From NCBI GenBank assembly GCA_001825565.1, contig MHXM01000110.1, positions 1 to 16,613 on the forward strand: a DNA stretch of 16,613 nt, read 5' to 3'. The position numbers were made by a program, and so were the translations under genes. The notes beneath the pieces are model-generated. The model worked only from the letters and a program-made list of their open reading frames with translations, did no database searches and was not told the origin of the DNA. This DNA is from Desulfuromonadaceae bacterium GWC2_58_13 (GTDB lineage: Bacteria; Desulfobacterota; Desulfuromonadia; Desulfuromonadales; Trichloromonadaceae). Of this stretch, positions 6,484 to 13,800 are shown piece by piece. Position 1 is the stretch's first letter. The number at the start of each line of letters is the position of its first letter.

Positions 6484-7737
6484 CACATCCCAGGCATCGA
6501 GGAACAGGGCGGACACCTCGGCGCTGCGTCCCGGCGAACAGAGGAAGGTTTCGAGATTGTTGAACTCGGGGAGAGCGGCAGGCTTCAGCACTTGAAAATT
6601 GCACCCCAGGCCGGCCTTCAGTTCGCCCTGTTCCGCTGCCACGCCAAGGGCCCGGGCGCCGTTGATGGTGGCCATGGCCAGCAGTTCGGACGGGGTCAGA
6701 CGCCCTTCGAACCAGCGATGTGCAAAGGCCATCTCGTCCCAGACCGACAGGGAATCGCAACTGGCCAGGCTGTCCGTTCCCAGGGCCAACGGTACCCCGA
6801 CCTGGCGATAGAGCTCAACGGGAGCCTTGCCGACCCCAAGCCGGGCGTTGGAGCGCGGACAGCAGACCAGGGTCGACCCGGCTTTGGCCATCCGTTGAGC
6901 GTCGGCGGCATCGACCTGAACCCCATGCACCAGCAGGCCAGAGGACGCCAGGCCGCCACAAGCCTCGACAAAAGCTACCGGGCTGCGTCTGGCCGGCGGC
7001 GGCACCAGTCCTTGCCAGCCGACAAAAGGATAGAGTTGCTCCTTCATCGGCCCGCTGGAGTCCCGCACAAAAGAGGTTTCTTCCCGGGATTCGGCCAGGT
7101 GCAGCGAGGTCGGCACCTGGCGCCGACGAGCAAAATCATAAATATGTTCGAGGTATTCCTCGGAGACGGAATACGGCGCGTGGGGAGCGATGCCGAGTTT
7201 GAGCTGCCCGGCGCGTTTTTCATCCAGCAGCTCGCCGATGCGGGCGAGGGCCTTGCGTCCCATGGCGGGTTCGCGTCCCAGGATCTCCAGGTAAAGGTGT
7301 CCTCTAAGCGGAGTGTTGACGTAGGCTTGCCGGGCCGGGAAATACGATAGGACATCGCCTATCGCCCCGGTTCCGGAAGCGAGCGCTGCCGCGATCCCGG
7401 CAGCCAGCGATGGCCGATACAGCTCAACATCGACACCACGCTTGACCCGGATGACATGCAAAATCCAGTCAACAAAACTGGCGGGGGACTCCCCCTGGCC
7501 GGACCGCCGGGCCCAGTTCGGAAAGTGGGTCAGTTCAAGATGGGTATGAGCATTGACCAAAGGCGGCAGCAGGATGGCATCGCCAAAATCAACGACCGCA
7601 GCCCCCGAAAAGGCTGCGGTCAGTTCTTTACGACGGCCTACCCCGACCATCCGGCCCTCCCTGACCAGCAGGCCACCGTCTTCGATGGGTGCCGAGGTGA
7701 CCGGAACCAGGTAACGCGAGAGAAACAAAGTAGCCAC
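6469..7737 (-). CDS. Amidohydrolase, ATZ/TRZ (MtaD-like) deaminase family
   Basis: A 422-residue metal-dependent hydrolase of the chlorohydrolase/deaminase branch. Metal and catalytic motifs are all visible: NAHTHLELT (H64, H66), GIAPHAPYS (H186), LHLAES (H213, E216), LVHGV (H271) and LALGTDSLASCDSL (D322). Members deaminate 5-methylthioadenosine, S-adenosylhomocysteine or related purine nucleosides; aminodeoxyfutalosine deaminase of the futalosine menaquinone pathway is a realistic alternative in this group of bacteria. The sequence alone does not choose. The start is GTG at 7737, 4 bp after the panD stop, with only a weak AAGG about 12 nt upstream, so translation probably depends on panD. 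It is the last gene of the pan transcript. The protein begins directly with a beta-rich N-terminal domain and has no signal peptide. Confidence 0.85.
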   Translation of the reverse strand: MATLFLSRYLVPVTSAPIEDGGLLVREGRMVGVGRRKELTAAFSGAAVVDFGDAILLPPLVNAHTHLELTHFPNWARRSGQGESPASFVDWILHVIRVKRGVDVELYRPSLAAGIAAALASGTGAIGDVLSYFPARQAYVNTPLRGHLYLEILGREPAMGRKALARIGELLDEKRAGQLKLGIAPHAPYSVSEEYLEHIYDFARRRQVPTSLHLAESREETSFVRDSSGPMKEQLYPFVGWQGLVPPPARRSPVAFVEACGGLASSGLLVHGVQVDAADAQRMAKAGSTLVCCPRSNARLGVGKAPVELYRQVGVPLALGTDSLASCDSLSVWDEMAFAHRWFEGRLTPSELLAMATINGARALGVAAEQGELKAGLGCNFQVLKPAALPEFNNLETFLCSPGRSAEVSALFLDAWDVLQKN

Positions 7738-7741
7738 GATT

Positions 7742-8143
7742 TCAGATGGCCTTTTTCAGATGGCCCTGGCCGGGATTTTCAAAGTTTCTTTCGAGATCGA
7801 CCCGCCGGTTTTGTTCGTCGACGAAGACCAGCCTGGGCTTGTGCTCCCGAGCCTCGGCCGCCGCCATCTCCTGCCAGCTGGCAATGATCACCAGATCGCC
7901 TTTGGAGACCAGGCGGGCCGCCGCGCCATTGATGCAGATGGTGCCGCTGCCGGGTTGACCGGAAATGGCATAGGTCGAAAAGCGGGTGCCGAAATTGACA
8001 TTCCAGATATCGACGAACTCGTTATCGAGAATGTCGGCCTCCTTCATCAGCAGCGGGTCGATGGTGATGCTCCCCTCGTAGTGCAGGTCGGCTCCGGTTA
8101 CCGTGGCGCGGTGAATCTTCGACTTGAGCATTTTGCGCATCAT
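7742..8143 (-). CDS. panD: Aspartate 1-decarboxylase (pyruvoyl enzyme)
   Basis: PanD converts L-aspartate to beta-alanine for pantothenate synthesis. The precursor cleaves itself at a Gly-Ser bond to make the pyruvoyl cofactor. With the ATG at 8143 chosen here, the site HYEGS places Gly24-Ser25 exactly as in E. coli PanD, and Tyr58 (RFSTY) and Asn72 (CINGAAA) also fall at the canonical positions. A frame extended to a TTG at 8161 is open but would break that numbering. GAGGAGG lies 9 nt upstream, inside the end of panC, whose stop is 4 bp before this start. The predicted length of 133 residues is near the family norm, with a slightly long basic C-terminal tail (ending NPGQGHLKKAI). Confidence 0.97.
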   Translation of the reverse strand: MMRKMLKSKIHRATVTGADLHYEGSITIDPLLMKEADILDNEFVDIWNVNFGTRFSTYAISGQPGSGTICINGAAARLVSKGDLVIIASWQEMAAAEAREHKPRLVFVDEQNRRVDLERNFENPGQGHLKKAI

Positions 8144-8147
8144 CGGT

Positions 8148-8999
8148 TCATACCTCCTCAAAGAGATAAGCGTTGTCGATCAAGCGAGTTTTGCCGATTT
8201 TGACCGCCAGCAGAAGTACCGAATCACGACCGATCACCGGCTGGTCTTCGAGGGAGTCCTTCCGACAGATCTGGATATAGTCGATACCGGCGTCCGGTTC
8301 GCTGACGATGCGCCGGCGAACCGCTTCGATGATGGCGGCCGCCGAACTTTCGCCACCACGGGCCAGCCTTCCGGCCAGACGCAATGCATCGACCAGGGCC
8401 AGCGCCTGGGAACGCTCGGATTTCGAGAGATAGACGTTACGCGAGCTCATCGCCAGGCCGTCGGCCTCGCGGACGATCGGCATCCCGACGATTTCGACCG
8501 GGAGATTGAGATCGCCGGTCATGCGCCGAATCACCGCCAGCTGCTGAAAATCCTTGCAGCCGAACAAGGCCAAATGCGGCTGGACGATGGTGAACAGCTT
8601 GGTAACCACCGTGGTGACGCCACGAAAGTGCCCCGGCCTGCTGCGCCCGCAGAGGGTGTCGGTGAGCCCTTCGACATCGACATAGGTCGCATAGCCGGGG
8701 GGATACATGTCCCGGGCCTCGGGAGCAAAGATCAGATCGACGCCGGCGGCCTCGGCCAGGCCGGCGTCACTGGTCAGATCGCGGGGGTAGGATTCGAAAT
8801 CTTCGCCCTGACCGAACTGGGTCGGATTAACGAATATCGACAGCACCAGCAGCTCGCCGCGCCGCCGGCCTTCTTCAAGCAACGAACGATGGCCGGCATG
8901 CAGATAGCCCATGGTCGGCACGAAGGCGATGCGCCGTCCCTGCTCGCGGGCACTCAGGCAGCGCTGCTGCATCAGATTGACATCGGTGATTATTTCCAT
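8148..8999 (-). CDS. panC: Pantothenate synthetase (pantoate-beta-alanine ligase)
   Basis: PanC joins pantoate and beta-alanine with ATP to make pantothenate. The 283-residue protein has the nucleotidyltransferase HIGH-type motif VPTMGYLHAGH (28-38, with H34 and H37), FVNPTQFGQGEDFESYPRD (56-74), GRSRPGHFRGVTTVV (118-132), and the KMSKS-like loop SSRNVYLSKSER (185-196). A small departure is FGCKDFQQ (146-153), where many homologues have Glu in place of Cys148. Length is normal. ATG at 8999 gives the standard MEII start, but the 20 nt upstream are pyrimidine-rich and carry no Shine-Dalgarno. The nearest AGGAGG is about 73 nt away beside the panB stop, across a long imperfect hairpin. The next gene, panD, starts 4 bp after its stop. 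Confidence 0.97.
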   Translation of the reverse strand: MEIITDVNLMQQRCLSAREQGRRIAFVPTMGYLHAGHRSLLEEGRRRGELLVLSIFVNPTQFGQGEDFESYPRDLTSDAGLAEAAGVDLIFAPEARDMYPPGYATYVDVEGLTDTLCGRSRPGHFRGVTTVVTKLFTIVQPHLALFGCKDFQQLAVIRRMTGDLNLPVEIVGMPIVREADGLAMSSRNVYLSKSERSQALALVDALRLAGRLARGGESSAAAIIEAVRRRIVSEPDAGIDYIQICRKDSLEDQPVIGRDSVLLLAVKIGKTRLIDNAYLFEEV

Positions 9000-9010
9000 G
9001 AAAGGTGCGA

Positions 9011-9073
9011 GGATAAAGGTTCAGGAATAAAGGATTTTAAATTCCTTTTTCCTTTCACCTTCAACCTTTTTCC
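9011..9073 (-). repeat. Imperfect inverted repeat between panB and panC
   Basis: The arms are 9011-9037 and 9039-9073. The outer parts GGATAAAGGTT and AACCTTTTTCC match at 10 of 11 pairs, and the inner parts pair with small bulges. It fills nearly the whole panB-panC gap. Its outer edge overlaps an AGGAGG (9072-9077 on the minus strand). Confidence 0.6.
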
Positions 9074-9079
9074 TCCTGT

Positions 9080-9883
9080 TCATTTGAATGAATGTTCCTC
9101 GCCGGGGAAAGCCCCGCCCTTGACTTCGCGAATGTAGTCGGCAATCCCCCGGCCGATGGTTCCGGACACATCGGCGTACCGCTTGACAAATTTTGGCGAA
9201 TATTTTTCGCACAGGCCGAGGATGTCGTGAATGACCAGAACCTGGCCGTCGCAATGGACCCCGGCGCCGATGCCGATGGTCGGAATGCGCAGGCCGGCGG
9301 TAATGGTCTGCGCCAGCGGTGCGGGAATGCCTTCCAGCACCAGGGCGAAGGCGCCGGCCGCCTCGACCGCCCGGGCATCGGCCAGCAGTTGCCGGGCCTG
9401 CGCGTCTTCCTTCCCCTGGACCTTGTATCCCCCCATGCGGTGAATCGACTGGGGGGTCAGCCCGATGTGCCCCATGACCGGGACATCCATATCGACGATG
9501 GCCCGAATGGTAGCGGCAACATTTTCGCCGCCCTCCAGCTTGACCGCCTGGGCTCCGGCCTCTTTAATCAGACGGCCGGCATTGCGCCGGGCCTCGACGA
9601 TGTCGATCTGATAGGACAGAAACGGCATGTCGGCGACCACCAGGGCCGAGGAACTGCCACGAATCACAGCGCGGGTATGGTAAATCATTTCGTCCATGGT
9701 CACCGGCAAGGTGTTGTCATAGCCGGACACCACCGAGCCGACCGAATCGCCGACCAGAATGATGTCGATGCCGGCCAGATCCATCAACCGGGCGAAGGGA
9801 TAGTCGTAGGCGGTCAGCACGGCGATCTTTTCGCCTTCCACCTTCATCCGCTGGATATCAAGTACCGTCTTAGTATTTTTCAT
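9080..9883 (-). CDS. panB: 3-methyl-2-oxobutanoate hydroxymethyltransferase
   Basis: PanB makes ketopantoate from 2-oxoisovalerate and 5,10-methylenetetrahydrofolate, the first committed step of pantothenate synthesis. The 267-residue protein has the family core: LTAYDYPFARLMD (23-35), ILVGDSVGSVVSGYD (42-56) with metal-binding D46, VVADMPFLSYQ (82-92) with D85, AVKLEGGE (113-120) with K115 and E117, and GHIGLTPQ. The ATG at 9883 is chosen because homology begins there (MKNTKTVLDIQRMK), with AAGGA just upstream. The open frame runs on to 9982 but would read through the leader terminator. It is the first gene of a panB-panC-panD-amidohydrolase operon, regulated most likely through its structured leader. 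Confidence 0.97.
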   Translation of the reverse strand: MKNTKTVLDIQRMKVEGEKIAVLTAYDYPFARLMDLAGIDIILVGDSVGSVVSGYDNTLPVTMDEMIYHTRAVIRGSSSALVVADMPFLSYQIDIVEARRNAGRLIKEAGAQAVKLEGGENVAATIRAIVDMDVPVMGHIGLTPQSIHRMGGYKVQGKEDAQARQLLADARAVEAAGAFALVLEGIPAPLAQTITAGLRIPTIGIGAGVHCDGQVLVIHDILGLCEKYSPKFVKRYADVSGTIGRGIADYIREVKGGAFPGEEHSFK

Positions 9884-10113
9884 ACGTCCTTGCCCCGCCT
9901 TCTGAAAGTATCCGGATGAGAATAAAAAAGCCTTTCGGAAACCGTCCGAAAGGCACATTCGCGGGCCCGGAAAGGGCACCAACCCTCCCGTCCAGCTGTC
10001 ACCTTCCGTCCCGGTCCGTGGATCCAGGCGGTATCGGTTTTAGTAATAATTCCAGCTGGCTTTATTGCTCCGGCACAGGTTCCGGGCAGCCACTGGATGC
10101 CACTCAAAAAAGC
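9884..10113 (-). promoter_or_regulatory. Structured panB leader, candidate riboswitch/attenuator (pan-motif-like position)
   Basis: About 230 nt lie between the predicted start near 10113 and the panB ATG, with no gene. Foldable parts are a CCGG/CCGG hairpin with GCT/AGC flanks (10067-10090), a 7-bp long-range pairing of CAGCTGG with CCAGCTG (9992-9998 with 10053-10059) enclosing a GC-rich region, and an intrinsic terminator at 9924-9954. A pan RNA motif is known upstream of panB in several phyla including Deltaproteobacteria. I cannot confirm its consensus here from memory, so identity is open while regulated termination is well supported. Confidence 0.6.
9924..9954 (-). terminator. Intrinsic terminator inside the panB leader
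   Basis: GCCTTTCGGA (9930-9939) and TCCGAAAGGC (9945-9954) form a perfect 10-bp stem with a 5-nt loop, followed on the minus strand by six T (9929-9924). It lies downstream of the pan promoter and 40 nt before the panB ATG, so it can act only as a leader terminator for pan, besides stopping any read-through from the flavin reductase gene. Confidence 0.88.
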
Positions 10114-10119
10114 GGGGCA

Positions 10120-10149
10120 TTTATAGCACACAGTTCGCGCCGCTGTCCA
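10120..10149 (-). promoter_or_regulatory. panB: Sigma-70-like promoter of the pan operon
   Basis: On the minus strand TGGACA (10144-10149), an 18-bp spacer and TATAAA (10120-10125), each one mismatch from consensus. Transcription would begin near 10113. It lies in the gap downstream of the flavin reductase gene. Confidence 0.65.
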
Positions 10150-10184
10150 GCCCTATATCGTATACACATGCAATGGTTTGAACT

Positions 10185-10769
10185 TCAGGACTTTTTCGCA
10201 AACAACTTTTTGCCCTCCGCATAGGCATCGGCCCGTTTCCGACCCAGGTCCCAGTATTCGCGAATGCCGCCGAGGTAAACGAGGGGATCGAAGGCCCGGG
10301 CATCCATCGAGCCGGATTCGGTAAAAGCCTTCTCGGCCGCATGAATTTCGACGATCTCGCCGAGCAACAGGCGATACTCGCCCAGTTCGATCTCCTCGCG
10401 CAGAACACACTCCACGTTGAGCGGCGATTCATCAAGGAGAGGAGCCGCAACCCGGCGAGCCGGCACTGGCGTCAGTCCGGCCACCAACAGCTTGTCTTCG
10501 TCCCGCCCGGATTTCAGACCGCAGTAATCGGCCTCGACCGCGAGATCCGCCGGCACGAGGTTGACCACAAAACAACCGGTTTGGCGGATCTGCCGATAGG
10601 TCCGACGATTCATATGGAGCGACACCGCCATGGTCGGCGGCGTCTTGCTGACGATCCCGACCCAGGAAGCGGTCATGACATTCACCTGCCCATCGCTCCC
10701 AACCGAGGAAACCAGGGTGGTCGGCTGAGGAAAAAAGGTGACGCAGGGGCCGAGTTGACGTTTTTGCAT
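10185..10769 (-). CDS. Flavin reductase family protein (FMN-binding split barrel)
   Basis: The 194-residue protein matches flavin reductase-like proteins that bind FMN: VNVMTASWVGIVSKTPPTMA (29-48), which forms the isoalloxazine/phosphate pocket, FVVNLVPADLAVEADYCG (67-84), SGRDEDKL (87-94), and PLVYLGGIREYWDLG near the C-terminus (162-176). It lacks an obvious NAD(P)H-binding domain, as usual for the split-barrel family, and may be a flavin reductase or simply an FMN-binding protein; the electron partner is unknown. ATG has AGGAG at 7 nt. It is separated from the dehydrogenase gene by a terminator and from panB by a promoter and terminator, so it is probably monocistronic. No promoter was recognised for it. 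Confidence 0.88.
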   Translation of the reverse strand: MQKRQLGPCVTFFPQPTTLVSSVGSDGQVNVMTASWVGIVSKTPPTMAVSLHMNRRTYRQIRQTGCFVVNLVPADLAVEADYCGLKSGRDEDKLLVAGLTPVPARRVAAPLLDESPLNVECVLREEIELGEYRLLLGEIVEIHAAEKAFTESGSMDARAFDPLVYLGGIREYWDLGRKRADAYAEGKKLFAKKS

Positions 10770-10810
10770 GATACTTCTCCTGAACTTCTGTGATTAAGTC
10801 AATGGCCGGC

Positions 10811-10848
10811 AAAAAAACCGGGCTGCCGCCGGCAGGCAACAGCCCGGT
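10811..10848 (-). terminator. Intrinsic terminator of the glutamate dehydrogenase gene
   Basis: CCGGGCTG (10818-10825) and CAGCCCGG (10840-10847) form an 8-bp GC-rich stem, extended by the flanking A-T pair (10817 with 10848), and followed on the minus strand by seven T (10817-10811). It lies about 30 bp after the stop at 10879. Confidence 0.9.
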
Positions 10849-10878
10849 CATCCGGACAGGCGGGCCGTTCATGGGTTA

Positions 10879-13800
10879 TCAGGGCACCAGTGCCTCCAGA
10901 GCGGAGGCCAGGATCATCAGGGGGTGAAAGTTGATCGGCGTGGCGCCGCGGAGGCTGTCGCGCAACCGGCGGTAGTGGTTCAGCTCACGCCGTCTTCCGG
11001 CCAGGCAGGCATCGGGATTTCCGGCATACTGGTCGAGCACAACCCGGGTCAGCCTGAACCCGGTATCGGCCAGGGAAGTGGTCAAAGCTTGCAGAGCCTG
11101 GCGATCCCAACCATCGCGAACCGGAACGTTCGAAACCAGGGCGAGGATTTCATCCAGATCCAGCAGGCCGCGAACATCGATAAAAACGCGGGCCGTGGCA
11201 TAAAGTTCACTGCCGGTCCGTTCCGCCAGTACCATGACCGGCAGAAAAATTTCAAGGTGGGGCAGAATGGAAAGCCGGCGGGCCGGTTCGGCGGCAATGC
11301 CGTGGGATTCGCAATCCCTCGCGCATGATTTGCAGAGACTCCACTCCTCCGCCGGTAGAATGCTGCCGAGAACCTTCTCGAACGCCTGCAACTGTTCCCG
11401 CCTTTCCGACACCTGGTGGGGAGCCGGGGTGATGTCCAGCCCTTCGCCGACCGACCAGTCGCACAGAGCGGTCAGGGCATCTTCGACACGCAACAGCAGT
11501 TCATGCTGACGCTCCGCGGACATCCGATTATCCCGGGCGTAGATCTGCCGGCGGAGGGTTTCCCCATCGACCACCTGGTCAAACGCCAGCCAGACGGCGA
11601 TTGCATCGACCAGGGTGACTCCATGCTTCTGCGCCAAGCCGTTGAAAAACGCGCTGCCGGCGCGGTCGACCGCAATATTGGTGATGACGGTGGCGGTGAT
11701 TTCCCTGGCCAGGGGATGAGCGGAAAGCAGATCGTGGTAACGCGTGCGGATCGCCTCGGGGAAATAGTCGAAAAGGTAATCCCTGACTCCGACCTGTTCG
11801 GGCAGCGGGCTGGCCAGCAACGCCTGAAAGAGCTGCATCTTGCTGTAGGCCATGAGAATCGCCAGTTCGGGACGGACCAAACCGCGCGACTCCCGTGCCA
11901 GCACCTCTTTGGCCGAGGGGAGAAACTCGCCGCGACGGTCCATGAGTCCGGCCTGGCTGAGCCGATCGGACAGATCGATAAAAAGTTCGACCGCTCGAAC
12001 GCAACGCGCCTGATCCAGGGACAGGCAGAGGCTCTGGCCGTAATTGTTGGCCAGCACGGCCTTGCAAACATCGTCGGTAACCGCTTCGAGCTGGCGGTTG
12101 CGTTCTTCTTGCGAAGCCACCTGCCCCTGTTCGCGAAGGTACTGCATGAAGATTTTAAGATTTACTTCGTGGTCGCTGCAATCGACTCCGGCCGAGTTGT
12201 CCACCGCGTCGGTGTTGATGCGGCCACCGGCCAGAGCGTATTCGATGCGCCCGCGCTGGGTAAAACCAAGGTTGCCCCCCTCGCCCACCACGGCGGCCCG
12301 CAACTGGCGAGCATCGACCCGCACTCCATCGTTGGCGCGATCGCCGGCATCCTCATTCTTCTCGGTGCTGGCTTTGAAATAGGTACCGATGCCGCCGTTC
12401 CATAGCAGGTCGGCTTCGGCGGTCAACAGCAGCCGGATCAATCCCGGCGCATCCATGGTTTCGTGGCGTACCCCGAGCCAACGCTGGATTTGAGGCGACA
12501 GCGGAATCTCCTTGGCCGAGCGGGAATAGATCCCTCCCCCCTCGGAAAGCAGGCGGCGGTCGTAATCGTCCCAGCTCGAACGGGGCAGATTGAACAACCG
12601 CCGCCGTTCGTCAATCGATTTCTCCGGGTCGGGGTCCGGATCAAGAAAGATGTGCCGGTGATCGAAGGCGGCCAGCAGGCGGATTTTACGCGACAGCAGC
12701 ATGCCGTTGCCAAATACGTCGCCGCTCATGTCGCCGATGCCGACCACGGAGAAGGACTGGGTCTGGATATCCACGCCGAGTTCCCGGAAATGGCGCTTGA
12801 CGCACTCCCAGGCGCCGCGAGCGGTAATGGCCAGCTTTTTATGGTCGTACCCCTGGGAACCGCCGCTGGCGAAAGCATCGTCGAGCCAGAAACCGTAGGA
12901 CCGGCTCACCGCGTTGGCGGTATCGGGAAGATGGGCCGTCCCCTTGTCGGCCGCCACCACCAGGTAGGGATCTTCCTCGTCGTAGGCGACCACGCCCTCG
13001 GGGCGAACCACCTGCGGCCCTACCCGATTATCGGTCAGGTCCAGCAAGCCTCGGACCAGGGTCCGGTAGGCCTCCCTGGACAGCACCAATCCCTCTTCCC
13101 GTCCGGAATAGGGTGTTTTAACCACGAACCCACCCTTGGAGCCGACCGGGACAATCAGGGCGTTCTTGGTCATCTGGGTCTTCATCAGTCCGAGCACCTC
13201 GGTGCGGAAATCGTCAGGGCGGTCGGACCAGCGCAACCCGCCACGGGCGACCTTGCCGCCACGCAGGTGGATTCCCTCCATGGTCGCCGAGTGAACATAA
13301 ATCTCGTACAGCGGACGGGGCGCCGGCATGTCGATGATGCCGATGGCGCTGATCTTGAACGAAAAGAAATAATCGGGGCGATCACGGCGGACGAAGAAAT
13401 TAGTGCGAACCGTCGAATCGATAAGATTGAACAGGGTACGCAGGATGTTGTCCTCGTTGACGTCGGCAACATCCCGTAGGGCCACACCGATATCCATGCG
13501 CAACGGCGATAGAACCTGGTCTTCGCGCACCAGCGGATCGCGCCATTCGGGGCGGTCGATGAAACGCCCTTCAAAATATCGGTACAGCAGCAACGCCACT
13601 TTCGGGTTGTTGATCAGGGCAAAGGCCACCCGTTTCTTGGTATACGGGGAGCCGAGCTGAAAGTAATAGTTGCGATAGCCGCGAAAGATGTCGATTTCTC
13701 GCCACGCCAGGCCGGTTGGAACCAGCAGCCGATTGAGATAGTCGTTTTCCACCTCTCCCCGCCGCAGGGCGCCCAGGGCCTTGAGCAGACGGTCCCTCAG

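Noticed and set aside
8144..8161. TTG start of panD at 8161
   Set aside because: ATG at 8143 follows GAGGAGG and restores the canonical Ser25, Tyr58 and Asn72 numbering.
9884..9982. N-terminal extension of panB to 300 residues
   Set aside because: It would translate the leader terminator hairpin, and family similarity begins at the ATG at 9883.
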